Part shown: one piece after another, positions 47,435 to 60,564 of the stretch
Numbering within the stretch: the first letter of the stretch is position 1
How the letters are laid out: each line of letters begins with the position of its first letter
DNA from: Nyssa sinensis
Taxonomy: Eukaryota; Streptophyta; Magnoliopsida; Cornales; Nyssaceae
NCBI GenBank assembly: GCA_008638375.1
Contig: CM018048.1
Span: 6,903,089 to 6,967,088, forward strand
Direction: 5' to 3'
DNA: 64,000 bases
Translations under genes and position numbers: made by a program
Notes under the pieces: model-generated
Seen by the model: the letters and a program-made list of their open reading frames with translations, nothing else
Told to the model about the DNA's origin: nothing
Database searches by the model: none

Positions 47435-48104
47435 ACAGGGCATGCAGCCCTTGTGCAAACTTCTTTTTTTTTTTTCATTTCCTTTACAATTGTAAGCCAA
47501 ACCATGGGTAACTTCTCCTTCACAACCAAACTCCAATTTAAAAACACAACCCATAATGTAACAGTGTTGGGCAGCCTTCTGAATAGGGTGGGATGGGTCT
47601 GACCCGACTCGGTTTGGCCCAACTAAACCAACAGCCCAGCAACGCATCTTCCTCCTCAGCGCAGTACCAGGTGGTCTCTTCTGTTACGGCGACTCGCCGG
47701 CGACAGGATTTTCTCGCGGTTTCCACTAGGCTCAAACCTATCCCTTATAGGCAACTCAAATTTGCCCTCAGTTTTCTGAGCAAAGTGTCGGATCTCCCCC
47801 TAAAATAGGAAAAACTTGTAGCTCCAAGTAGAGCTAGTGAGGTTTTCTGGCCAGCTCCGGCCAGTCATTTTCTCCTCTTTTTCCCACCTTTTTCTCCACC
47901 GTTTTGATCCAATTTTGTTCCTATTAATTTCCTGTACCTAAGAGGATAAATTTCCCATGATTTAAACAAAGTTTCATGCACAAATTTACCCAAAACCGAA
48001 TCACCCACAACAACCTGTAAATGCCATTTTCTCATTCATTTTTGGACCAAATGACTTCCTTCTTTTTGCTAAATAATCTTAGTAAAATGCTGATTAAGGC
48101 CCTA

Positions 48105-50664
48105 TGTCACGACCCAAAACCCACCCTATGCGGATTAGGGGTCCGCTGGCCCGTGGGCCGTTCCCCGTCCAAAAGGATCTAAAATGCTGGGAAGGGTTTT
48201 AACAAAAGCATTTCTTAATCATTAAAATATCTGGTAGCACAGTCAGTTCACCATTTGATGCATGTCCCTAAAAATTATAAGTGTTTAAATACAGATCCTT
48301 CATAAACAAAACCAACAAACAGGACCGTGGTGACTATGGGAGTATTAAGACCTGACAATATTTAACTTAATACAAAACTCGCCAAAACAGCTACCAGTAA
48401 CTAGTAGCGTCTAAATCCCTGGAGCGCCTGAGGGTTCCCCTGACTTCTTGTTGTCCTGAAAAATTTAAGGGAGGAGGGGTGCGCTAATAGCCCAATAAGT
48501 AATTTCCTGGCTTTAACGTGGGTTCGGGTTTGTCCAATGAAATGATAGAACAAGGAATAACAGATAGCCAAATGGGTAATAATGAAGACATAGCCAGTCA
48601 CCAAAATGTGCAAAATATTGACCCGAGGGTCCAAAAGGCATATCTCACAATATAATCACAAGAGTCAATAACAAAGCCAAATGAAATTGGGATCTGGCCT
48701 ATCATGATGGATTGCTGCCATAACAATACGTTAGCCAATCAAAGTTATACCATGCTTGCAACAATATGATCATTTCACAAGATATAAAAATATGATCATA
48801 CAATGGAGACAAGAGTAAGTCAACATCGAGTTCAAATAACCCAGATATGCGTGAATCACCCGGGGCCCGGCATACCCCACTAAAACTGCACGCTCAGATC
48901 TGCCACAGTTCATCGGGCTCTCTAAAAAGCGTTAGAGCTCTTTTCAATACAGGTCCCGTAAGACACAACAGACCCTAATGGGTCTTTTCCCCCACGCAAT
49001 CTGTGAATGGATGGGTCATTGTGACTGAGCACAACCCCGAGCACATGCCAAATATCATGACCAACAAAATCCCACACAAGATGTACAATCATACCAAACA
49101 TTTGATATCACAAACAACAAAACACGAAGTGTGTGGAATCAGTAGAATGTATCTCAAGACTAGGTCATAGTACGATAGTACAATAATATTCAAATATCAA
49201 TGATCGATCTCAAAATGACGTAAGCAAGCAAGTCAAATCCAAAATCAGGTAAACTGATATCTATAAGTCGATTGGCTCAAATCAAGTGCATCAGGTAGTA
49301 ATGGGGTACAAATTGGCAGCATATGAAAAATAACGTGACTGACTGGGAATAACCCATATTAAAGCATCAGAATTACTTACCTTAAAAATGACTCTCAGTA
49401 GTTCAACTAATTAAAGTCTCCTCCCCCTTTTCTTTTGACGTGCCTGTCAATTGAAAATAACTCAGTCTATAACTGTAATCGAACCATACTCGATATTCAA
49501 ATTGCTAATCTTGGCTATCGGTATCTCGATTACTAATTTAGATGTCGTCATTGTATCCGGAACGTCGAATAAAATAAGTTTAGGCTTTTACGGATCTTAA
49601 ATCGGACGTCCGGATTGAAAAGGGCAAAACTGTCATTTTGCACTTTACGTGTATTTTATTTACAGGACCTCTTTTCAAAATTTTGACTTCACCATTGGTT
49701 TCAGAAGGCTTGAGATAATTAACTTTGACTATTTATTCATCTCGTTTGGACTTTGTTTGACTTAGTTTAGGACTTGGGTATTTTTGTAATTTCTTAAAAT
49801 AATATTTAATCATTTTTTTCTGTTTTGGGCACTAATATAATTGTTTAAGACTTTTGGGGTTGGTTCACAAATTCCAACAGTTCCGGTCTGAACCAGTGGG
49901 TTCACTGGCTCAACCCCTAAACCGGTTTAAATTCCCACTGAACCGACCAGTCCAAGAAAACCAAAACAGGTCCCCCGTTTTTCTAGTGGTCTTATCCGAT
50001 ACCATTTCCGGCGCCGGTCACCAAAAAAACGCACCAGCCACTGTTTTACACCATTTTCATGTCCATTTTCTCTGTTTTTTGTATCAAAACATTTCTAGAA
50101 TCTTAAGCATCATTTTTAAACTAGTTTTAGCCCGATTTATCACTATTTTCCGACACCCATAATCAATTTTCCGGCGTTGCACCAGGCGAGAGAATAATCG
50201 GCCATAGAATGGTCCATTTCTCAACCGTTTTGAGTGATTCAAATTCCGTTGGGTTCCTAATGAACTTGGCTACCCATTTTAAGTCTTAAAATCGCGATCA
50301 AATGGACCTACCAAAATCTGCCATTGTTGACCATGTGCGGCACTTTCATTTCTTTAATTTTTTTTTCTATACCTTAGCAAGTCCAACACAACTGATTTAA
50401 TTTAAAACACAAAAGGACATAGGTTCAGTCAGAATATACCTTCCTAGTTGCTGTTTCTCCTTCCTCCAAGCTCTCGGTTTCTCCACTGATTTCACTTTCT
50501 CTCTCTAAATTTCTTCTCTTTTTATGCGACCCGTTCCTCTCTAACCTTCTCTCTTTCTCCTTCTGCTTCCCTTTCCCTTTTAGTTCCTGATCTTTCCTTT
50601 GATTTCTTTTTTTTTTTTTTTCCCGAGAGTGAGAGATTACATGCATATAACAAGTTTTTTTCTT

Positions 50665-50701
<37 letters not shown>

Positions 50702-51141
50702 CAGACCTGACCATGCCCTGAGATCTCCCTACACGCTCCAACACCATGCTTTCTGATTTCTCCCATACCCCTCTCCATACCTATAGGTTTAGGTTAGGTG
50801 GGGTAGTTATGATGTTTTGATTTTATATACAATATATATATATATACATATATCCTATATTATAATAATGTATAAATACATAATATATACCCATTTAATA
50901 CACACACATATATATATATATATATATATCTTCGTATATACACGTATGTACGATTTTTTGAGTATATATATACATACTCTGATTTTCTTTTTTTTTTTTC
51001 TTTTTTTTTCTTTTTTTTTTGTGAGATAGTGCAAATTGATATTCATAAAATATAGGATTAAACAGCTCCAAGTATAATTGACACAGTGTTGCCCGACCCG
51101 GCTGCCTCGACAGTCGTGCCATTTTGGCTCGGGGTATTACA
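48105..51141 (-). mobile_element. Solo LTR (family 1), 3.0 kb, nested, perfect target duplication
   Basis: Starts TGTCACGACCC at 48105, ends GGGGTATTACA at 51141, and CCCTA flanks both sides (48100-48104 and 51142-51146). It lies inside the LTR 45701-51865 and is therefore younger. It has the AAGGGCAAAACTGTCATTTTG block (near 49620), the GTGACTGAGCACA block (49021), a CT run (50670-50698), and a TA/CA microsatellite block (50826-50940) followed by poly-T tracts. No gag-pol sequence, so it is a solo LTR. Confidence 0.88.
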
Positions 51142-51473
51142 CCCTAGCATCAAATCTATACTTCATGCTTAAAATAATAAATAAATAAAAAATAGAAATT
51201 GATCCAGCTTACCCGTTCCAGTCGCGCGCAGTGTTCTTTTCGAGTCACCCAGTTTCGCTTCCTGAATCTCAACGACTTAATTCCAAACACCCCTGCTCTG
51301 TTACTCCTCCTCTTCTCGCTTCCTACCAACACTCACGCATGTCAAAATACCTCACGTATGCAGCGTGGTGGTTCGACTCCTCCTTCTTTCTTTCTTCCCT
51401 TATTGCTTCAGTTTTTTTTTTCTTCTCTCCTACGCATACAATGCATGCTTCATTATATAACTCCCCTTCAGTT

Positions 51474-51509
<36 letters not shown>

Positions 51510-51865
51510 CCTTCACTTACTACGCCCATAACTCTCCCAATTCCCCTTCTTTAAGTCACAATTCACAACCGTAACTGATGTGCACCCACACACATATATA
51601 TTTCTATATTTACACCTATATATAACATATATATATATATATATATTGTCCACATTTCAAATTCCTATTTTTATTTCTTTCTAATTCTTATTTTATTTTT
51701 GTTTTAGTTTTATTTTATTTTATTTATTTATTCTTTTTTTTCGTCGCTATTTGGTTGCCCTGGCATCTTTCATATATTCAAAGCTATTGAAAATACACAC
51801 CGTCTATTTCATCATCGCAACATAAGGTCTTATCGACTCAATTACAATTGGGTTAGGGTATTACA

Positions 51866-53386
51866 TAAGCAAATTGGATTTAGAAAGAAATAAGGATTAC
51901 ATTGCTTTGGTCCTAAAATACATTCTAAATCCCAAAAATAGGTTACGAATCAATAAAAGTAATTACTCTATCTGTTCCCCATAAAAGGAGTCTATTTTGG
52001 GAAAGCCAACTTTTTAAGAGAACAAGCATTTAATTCTTTCACCCTTGTAGAAAAGGTTTAATTTACCAAAGTAACCTCCTTTCACATAAATCAGTACATT
52101 CACATTAAATTGGTGAAAATGATAATTTGGGAATTTCACAAGACTTTCTACATTGACTTTTCAAAGTGGGCTCATATTTTGAGACATTCCAAAATGGAAT
52201 AAAAGACTCTTAAATTGGGACGAAGGGAGTACAAGAAATGGATCTGTGATTACAACTAAAAAAATTCTAGATTTGGGGGCTAAGGTATGAAATAGGAAGA
52301 TGTTAGGCACCTGTTTGACTAATCTAAGAATTGGCTTCAATGTTCATCCTCAAGGCTATTTTATTAATAAATGAAATAAAAGGAATAGAAGACCGAATAA
52401 CCATGTAAGAGAAATATATAAAGTTAAATACAAATAAAATAAAAGCAATAAAAGATAATGGGGAAAAGGATTTGAAATCGGGCCCAAAGGCTTCCTACAT
52501 ATCCACACTGAGGGTGGAACCAGATTTCATGTAGTTCTCCCGGTCTACTTACTTTTATCAATAGTTGTAGAAGATGATGAACCGAGGTTCCGTCCTATGC
52601 TTCATATGCCTTATAGAAAGGGCTCCAAACATAGTAGAGTGGGATCTTAAGAAGATCAACGTTTTATCCATGAAAGAGGTTTCAAAAATAGAATTTTGGA
52701 AAATGAAATCAAGATTCGAAATGTCGTAGAAGAATGTTTTTGAGATCCCTTATCTCCAATGTGCAGACCTGTCTACAAGACTACAAAAACATAGTATAGG
52801 AAAAATGAGGTTTAGAGAATGTATCTTGTATATTGTAGAAAAACGAACAACATTCTAACTTATACTCTTGATTCGGAACCTTCACTCAAGCAACACTCCG
52901 GCTTGTACTCTTGATTCTGAAACTTCATTTTGGCAGTAGTTCAACTTGTACTCCTTAACTCAGAACCTTCATTTGGGCAACGCTTTAACTTATAGTAGAA
53001 CTTGAGAGCCTTGTATAATGGGGTATGGAAAAGAGGTGAAAGACTATGCCAACAACATTTAGGTATCTAGGACAGGTCTCCTTAAAATGGTGGCCAAATG
53101 GGTATGTTTATAGGCAAAATAGGTAGACTTGATCCAATGGCCCAGAACAATTCTCACAAATAAAGGGCCAAGATCAAGTCTTGCATGATAATTATCATGC
53201 GTTAAATAATAAAAAAGTAATATTTATCCTAGACATAATTATTTAAACAAAATGAAAAGTGATTTCTAACCAATGAAATGCATGTACCAAGATGAACCAA
53301 GTAGAATTAAGAAAAACCAAAGTGTTAAACTAATTAAACTCTAAACAATTAGATAATCAAGGAGATGTCACTAGTTATCCAAATCT

Positions 53387-53429
<43 letters not shown>

Positions 53430-54317
53430 AACCTAAATGATGTGGACCAATCATATGATTGTCTACAATTCATAGACCTATCATAATACATCTAATACTT
53501 AATGAACCAATAAAAATTCTAAATAAGGTGGACTAATCACATGAATGTCTACCATTCATGGACCAATCACAATTAAAATGACACCTAATGGACCTATCAA
53601 ATTTAAAATGAATCTCATTTCAGACATGATAAATCTTAAAATGAAAATAATAAATCATAGGATAATTATCATTCAAGATTACCAAAATGCCCTCAATTTA
53701 GTTAAAAAAATGCTAGGTTACCCTTATGGCATAGGAAATGGCCAAATTGTACTCAAGCCATAGAAAAATGACCAAATTGTCTTTAAAGGGCTAAAGAGGG
53801 GCCAAATGACATAGAAATTATGAAAGTGACCTAAAACGACCTCATTGAGGTAGGAAAGTTCCAAAATTACGAAAATGCCTTTCAAAGGGTAAAATGATGC
53901 CAAAATTACTAAAATATCCCTATAAAGTGAGAAATCTCTAGAATTTACCAAATTACCCCTGAAGGGTAGGAAAACATTAGAAATCACCAGAATTCCCTTA
54001 AAATGTAGAAATTAACAAAATTCCCTTAGGGTGAAAATGTGCAAAACTATAAAAATACCCTTATGGACCAAAATGTGTAAAAATTATCAAAATACCCTTA
54101 GGGGCTAAAATGTGGTAAAATTTTCTAAAATTATCCAAGGTGGAAAATGTTGTAATAACTTCCCAAAATGACAAAACTATCCCTAATCAAATAATTTCTC
54201 AAAATAAACCACTATAATGATCGAAATTTCCCTAAAACATCTAGATTTCACATATATGCTTTTTAGAATTACGAAACTACCCTGACATTATCAAGGGATA
54301 CAAAATGGGGTGTCTAT
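51866..54317 (-). mobile_element. Gypsy-type LTR (family 2), minus orientation
   Basis: On the minus strand it starts near 54317 with TATAGACACCCCATTTTG and includes GGTGCCTAACATCTTCCTA followed by CCTTAGCCCC (around 52285), and GGAAGCCTTTGGGCCC (around 52480). The same landmarks occur in the same order on the plus strand at 55346-57550. It contains many copies of a CAAAATNCCCTTANGG-like motif (53690-54280) and a long TA run. The end next to 51866 is cut by the family 1 LTR. Confidence 0.7.
53390..53427. repeat. (TA)n microsatellite
   Basis: Uninterrupted alternating TA of about 38 bp. Confidence 0.95.
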
Positions 54318-55345
54318 AGAACCTCTCGTTGATGGAGTTTGAGAGCAAGAGAATGCCAATGTAAGAAAAAGGTATCCATTTTGACCTTGATTGTGGATTA
54401 GATGTGGATGTTGTCGAATTCATTCTCCATTAGCTTCTTATATGTCACACTAAGGCAAATAAGAATATCCGTAGTTTATGGATAGTGGAAAGACAATCAA
54501 GAAGGAAAACTATCCTTTGTATTAGGAAGATTAATAAAAAAGAATGCCATCCTAATAGTTGTTTCCTAAGATTACGCCTTTTGGATTGGACAGATTGCCT
54601 AAAAAGAATATGATCCTTATAGGGTTTGAATGAGACTACGCTTTTATGAGTTAGGTAGATTGCCTAAAAGGAACACTATCCTAATAGGGCTTTTATAAGA
54701 TTACGCCTTTATAAATTGGGCAAATTACCTAAAAAAAATACTATCCTAATAGGGTTTTCATGAGACTACACCTTTACTAAGTGGGCAGATTACCTAAAAT
54801 GAAATTTATCCTTATAGGGTTTTCATGAGATTATGCTCTAATGAAATGGACGAATTCCCTAAAAGACATGCTATCTTAATAGGGTTTTTGTGAATTAAAA
54901 AATCTACCTAAAGGAATGTAATCCTAATAAGCCTTTTATGATCTTATGTCCCCGTACAATGGGACGTCTACTGAAAGGGAACGCTATCCCAATAGGTCTT
55001 TTATGACTTGGAAGAATTACCTAACAAAATGTTATCTTAATAGAATTTTTAATAATTTGAAAGGATTACCTAAAAGGAACATTATCCTAATAGGTTTTCT
55101 TATGATTTATAAGAATTACCTAAAAGTAATCCTATCTTAATAGGTTTTTCGTGATTTAGAAGAATTACCTAAAATGAACATTATCCTAATATGTTTTTTT
55201 TCATGATTTGAAAGGAATGACTTAGAAGAATTACCTAAAAGTAATCCTATCCTAATAGGTTTTTCGTGATTCGGAAGAATTACCTAAAATGAACGTTATC
55301 CTAATAGGTTTTTTTCATGATTTGAAAGGATTTTCGATTGGACTG
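54318..55345. repeat. Tandem array between head-to-head LTRs, about 54-67 bp unit
   Basis: From about 54480 there are roughly twelve imperfect copies of a unit containing ATTACCTAAAAGGAAC and TATCCTAATAGGGTTTT. Early copies (about 67 bp) include GAGACTACGCCTTTA; later ones (about 54 bp) include GATTTGGAAGAATTACC. A 120 bp segment near 55170-55330 is itself repeated. No coding content. Confidence 0.8.
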
Positions 55346-57550
55346 TGTAGACACCTCATTTTGAGACCATTGATTGGGTAGGACTGATTCGAAAATTATG
55401 CCAAACGACCTCCTTTCATTAGGACTCCTCTTGACAGAGCCCTATTCCTATTTGGATTCCTTCTGACAGAGTTTTAATCCCAATAGGACTCCTCCTAACA
55501 GAGTCTTATTCCTATTAGGATTCCTTCTGACAGAGTTTTAATCCCAATAGGACTCCTCCTAACAAAGTCTTATTCCTATTAGGATTCCTTCTGACAGAGT
55601 TTTAATCCCAATAGGACTTTTCCTAATAGAATCCTATTCCCATCAAGACTCTCTTGCTAGAGTCCTAGTCCAAGTAAGACTTTTTCCGATAGAGTCCTAA
55701 TCCCGGTAGGACTCCTTCTAATAGAGTCTTCCCGTTAAGACTCTTCTGTTAGAGTCCCGGTCCCATTAGGACTTCTCCTGATAAAGTCTTATTCCCATCA
55801 GGACTCTCCCAAAAAAAGTCCCACTCCAGTTAAGACTCTTCTAATAGAGTCTCAGTCCAAGTAGGACTCTTCCCGACAAAGTTCCACTTCTATTAAGACT
55901 CTCTTGACACAGTCACAGTCCAAGTAGGGCTCTTCCCGATAGAATCACACTCCCATTAGGACTCTCCTCACAGAGTCCCAGTTCAAGTAAGACTCTTCTC
56001 GACAAAGTCTCACTCCCGTTAGGATTCTACTAACCTCCTAGTCCTAGTCGAACTCTTCCCGATAAAGTCTCACTCTTGTTAAGACTCTCCTCAATAGAGT
56101 TCCACACCTAATATGACTTTTCCTATTGGAATCCTACCTTAGTTAGGACTCTTCTACCCGTCGGACGACATTTCGGTAATTTCAGCACCTTTTTGCCCAC
56201 TAGGAGCATTTTGGTAATTTTAGCACATTTTTACTAGAAAACAGAAGAGACATGTGAGGGCATTTTCGTAATTTCTATGTCATTTTACCCACATGGGGGT
56301 ATTTTGGTAATTTCATCCTTTTGTGGCAAATCAGGGGTAATTTGGTTATTTCACATATCTTGTGGCAATCTAGAGATTCCCTACCAAATTGGGGGTGATT
56401 TGGCAATCATGAGTGATAGTAGTCTATTTAGGCATAATTTGGACTTTTCACTTTTAGAGTTTTCATAGATCTGGTTGCTTGATATTTTTTTAAATAGAGA
56501 TACATTGAACCTAAATGTTTTCATTTTTGAGTTTATTTTCTAATCAAATTTTAATTTTCTTTTATTTCATTAGCTCTTGCCTATAGACATCAATTCTATT
56601 GGCTCTTACATTATCATAATTATTTATTAATTCATTTAGTTAGAATAATCATTCTTTAGGATAATTATTTATTATTTATTTATTTAATTAGATGATTATC
56701 ACTCAAGACATGATCCTAGCCCTCCGTTCTAGGGTTTCATCTTAGACCTATGGATCGAATTTTCATATTTTCCTCTAAATAGAGCCCCTGGTTATCAGTT
56801 TTTAAGACATAATTTCCATAACTCTGCGCTGTTAGTTTAATTCTAAAGTTCTTTCTACAAGAACTCTCCCTCTCCTAAGACCGAAGCCTTATTGAAGTGA
56901 CAACCTTCCTTCACGAAGTAAAGCTTTTCAAAGTGAAGATCAAGCCAAAGATCTGCCCGATTGAAGCCTCCAGATCAGACTTTCCTAGCCAAAGTGTTGC
57001 CTGACTCCCACAACTGAATAAGGTACGCTCTCAAACCCTTAACAATTTTCTTTAGATCCGGTTGATCTCGGCTCTTTTATCACTCTTGATAAAAGAGGGT
57101 AAACTGGAGAACTATATGACTCTAATTTCATTTTCTAAATAGATACGTAGGAAGCCTTCGGGTCCAAATCATATCTTCTTTTTATTTTTTGTTTTATTTT
57201 ATTTCTTCATGCTAAACTGTTCTTTATTTGTCTTTTCTAGACTCACATCTCTTTCTTTTATTTTCTCATGAAAAAATAGTATTGCAAGTGAATATTTGAG
57301 GCCGATCCATTCGGATCGGACGGGAAGGTGCCTAACACCTTCCTACTCTATACCTTAGCCCCTGAGCCTATTTCTTTGGTTTCACTTTATTTCAGTGCTT
57401 TATCTTTCTTTTGGTCTATGTCAAGGGATCTTTTAGTATGTATTTAGGATTAAAAGTAATGTAATTCTTATTTCATTACTTCCTTTCAGTTTTTCTTTCA
57501 TATGTATTATTCAATTTGTAATGGGTTTGCTTATTACTTGCCCAAAAATA
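55346..57550 (+). mobile_element. Gypsy-type LTR (family 2), plus orientation
   Basis: Starts TGTAGACACCTCATTTTG at 55346 and contains GATACGTAGGAAGCCTTCGG (57142) and GGTGCCTAACACCTTCCTA then CCTTAGCCCC (57327), both common in LTRs of plant gypsy elements. It is followed by TTGGCGACTCC (57552), a primer-site context of that group. The right LTR boundary is placed only to within about 15 bp. The 5' third is a tandem array. It is the inverted counterpart of 51866-54317. Confidence 0.7.
55400..56160 (+). repeat. Tandem array in family 2 LTR, 30/60 bp unit
   Basis: More than twenty half-units of the type AGGACTCCTCCTAACAGAGTC. At 55430-55640 they form three nearly identical 61 bp double units (TTCCTTCTGACAGAGTTTTA alternating with ATAGGACTCCTCCTAAC); further right they diverge. 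Confidence 0.85.
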
Positions 57551-59760
57551 AGTTGGCGACTCCTTAATTTTTCTATCTCCCATAAGAGACGTTCTTTCCT
57601 ACCTTCAGAGAATGAGATAGTCGGGATCCCTCTAAATCCACAAAAGGGATGCATTACCCCTTTTTTCTGGTGCTGGTGCCCATAGACTGATTTATGGGGA
57701 TCAAAACTCTATGGAAAATGATTATGTATTAGACTATGATTCACTGGATAAATGACTTAAGTTAACTTAATTGAAAACAATTTCAGTCTATTATGACTCT
57801 CTAGGAAAGAATGAGATGATTAATGTCGTAGAGAAAGGAAATAACTTAACTTTGTTATGAGAGGAAATCAAATTGATTTCTTGGAAATAGATTTAGAAGA
57901 TGTTTTGACAATTTTGACTCGCTGGGGAGAGAAGTGAAACTAATTCCAATAGGAAAATCTTATCCTACCTTTATGAGATTGCGATCTGACTAAGGATGTT
58001 GGCTTAACTCTTATAAGGAGTGAGCCAATTGGTTATGTTAGGAAAATGATGATTTGAAGTCAAATTGACTCTATAGGGGAGAATTTGGTCGAGATTCAGG
58101 TCATTAGGTTATGTTGGTCGATGACTTGACACTTGCTTTAAAATTGAAAAGTTTAAGTCTGATTACTCTAAATGGGCCAAAGTGGTTGAAGGTGGGCGAG
58201 ATCAGGCAAACATGTCGAAAGAACCAAATTGAGCAAAGAAACCTTTGCATGTCGATTAGCACCCAAGAGATTTTCTCAAGAAAAAAATGAAAGCATGCAT
58301 TTAACTAGGGCATGAGTAAAGGAAACATACTCAACTTATAGGGGTGGAGATAGAACATACTCAGCTTGGATAGGAATGGAGGAAAACGCTCACTAGTGAT
58401 GAAATGCACTGAGGTCAATGAGAATGCACTCGCTTATAAAAGGAACATATTTACTTTAGAACAAAAATGTAATCACTTGGACATGAGTAAATGGAACACT
58501 CCAAGCTTAGGTAGGAAAAAAATAGGTACACTGATAAGAGTAAAGAATACACTCAACTATGATAAGAGTTGAAGGAATGTTTGCCTTGGAGATAATAATA
58601 AGTTTAACTTATATAAGAATAACTTTGACTTAGACAGAAGGAGGAGAAACCCAACTTCTATAGAAGTGGATCGAGAATGTATTTCACTAAGATAGGCATG
58701 AAGAAACCCTCTCGATGAAGAACTCTCACCTTAGATACGGGAACATGAAACATACCCAGCTTAGATAAGAGTGAAATGATGTACCCAAAAGGAGCACACC
58801 ACTTTGGTAGGAGTGAAGAAGATATACTTAACTTAGACAAGAGCGAAACATTCTCAGTTGGATAAGAGAGAATGCAATGAGACATTCATTCCATTTTTGA
58901 AAATAATTTTTCTACTTAGAGAAAATTTTGACTTTTGGCTTGGATCCCACTACCCCTTAGATTATTAGTAATCATTTTGCCATATTTGGGGCAAAATAAC
59001 TTTTACTCGATTTCAAGTGGTGAGGTTGTTCCATTGTTTATCACTACCAACTGATGAAAATCTGCTCGAGCTACAAATTAAGAGTATAAAGGCTTAGGAA
59101 ACTTGACTAGCCAAATACTATTCTAAGTTCATAGATAAAATCTCTTCTCTTTGTAAATGTTTTGGGAGAATTCTTGAAAAACTTTGAGAATTATTTTGAG
59201 CATGATTTGTCTTGATTGTTTTAGAAATTGAGAATCACCGATTTTCACAAAAGACCGTGTTTAATTGAGCATATGGAATGAGGTCATTAAATGCAGAGGA
59301 TATTAGGAAGCAAAAGTGATAAAAACTTTAATCAAGTTGTGAGCAAAGTTATCAAGGAACTGAGAGGGTGAATTAAAAAGATGACAAAAGAAATGTGGAA
59401 TGAATCATGTTCAATGGAATAAGGTTCTCACATTGGCGAGAAAGAGCCACTTGACTAAAAGCAAACTATATAATTTGGAAGATTATGAGTTTTCTTAAAG
59501 TGGAGGAGGTATGGAGGAGCCCATATTGACATAAGGGTGAGAGCCATAGGCAAAAAATATGGCTGCAATTTGGAGCAAATAGGTAGGGAGGGAGCCCATT
59601 GTTTCATTTATTTGCAACTTCAAAAACCTTAGATGCATGTAAGAACACTCAGTTGAAATGTAACAAATTCTTTAAACAAGTAGAACTTCAAGGAGGTCTT
59701 AATGTAGGTTAGGGTAAGGCCAATGAAATGAAAATGATATACAACTCAAAACATATCAAA
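57551..59760 (+). mobile_element. Probable internal region of the family 2 element, decayed
   Basis: Begins with the primer-site-like TTGGCGACTCC and continues without recognisable gag or pol. The stretch 58290-58880 is a degenerate array. No other domain was found, and no second LTR closes the element in the window. Confidence 0.4.
58290..58880 (+). repeat. Degenerate array with AACATACTCAGCTT motif
   Basis: About a dozen diverged units of the type GGAACATACTCAACTTAGAT AAGAGTGAA, spacing about 30-50 bp. Open frames across it (58366-58572, 58658-58885) are products of the repetition. Confidence 0.6.
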
Positions 59761-60522
59761 GGCACCCATGGATACTATTAATAAACAGTTGACTTTCTTA
59801 TAATTAATAGACATGGAAGATTAAAAATTTATTAATTATTAAGTTTTCTAATACTTTTATTAATCAATCTGTGTTTCTTACATACAAATTTTTTTCCATA
59901 CTAAAATAAGGACTTCAAGATACAACTTTTCAATGACATTTTGATTTTTTAAAAATATACATATAATACTCATCTTAAGACATAAAAAAAACTCAAATCT
60001 CATTTTCAAGTAAAGAAGTTGTTCTTCCTAATGTCATAATTTCTCCTAAGTACAATACTTTTTACATCATTTATGTTGAATTAATAAATATAATTACTAG
60101 GACATATCATAAATGATATATATGTATGCATATATATATAAGTATGTATCTAACTATTTTGTTTTTCTAATAATTAATATTATAAAAAAATTAATTACTA
60201 AGTAATACAACAATTAATCATACACCTTAGAACCAAATTAATTCATTCAAAATTTATTAATTATTAAAGATTATTAATTTATTAAATATTAATTACAAAA
60301 AAATTGTAATAATATGCATTCATCGTAACTTATTACAAGATTGGGCCATACAACTACCAAAGTGAGAGAACACTTGAGCTGAAAAAGTAATAGCAATGAT
60401 TTTTTTACAAACGCGTCCTAAAGAAACAAGACCAAATAGACTTAGATAATTGATTACGAAAATAATGATTTGCTTCAGACCTTGTTAATGCTAAGGCAAC
60501 GCTAATCAATCCCCAGTCAGCA

Positions 60523-60523
<1 letters not shown>

Positions 60524-60562
<39 letters not shown>
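60524..60562. repeat. (TA)n microsatellite
   Basis: Uninterrupted alternating TA of about 38 bp. Confidence 0.95.

Positions 60563-60564
<2 letters not shown>

Larger units (their letters stand above)
45701..51865 (-). mobile_element. Long LTR (family 1), minus orientation, with a nested solo LTR
   Basis: As written starts TGTCACGACC at 45701 and ends GGGTATTACA at 51865. Without the nested copy (48105-51141 plus one CCCTA) it is about 3.1 kb. It shares with its relatives the GGGCAAAATGGTCATTT block (47022), the tRNA-like boxes and the GACTGAGCACA block (46573). The 5 bp outside are CAAGC and TAAGC, which could be an aged target duplication, but the left side also reads as primer site. No coding domain. 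Confidence 0.72.
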
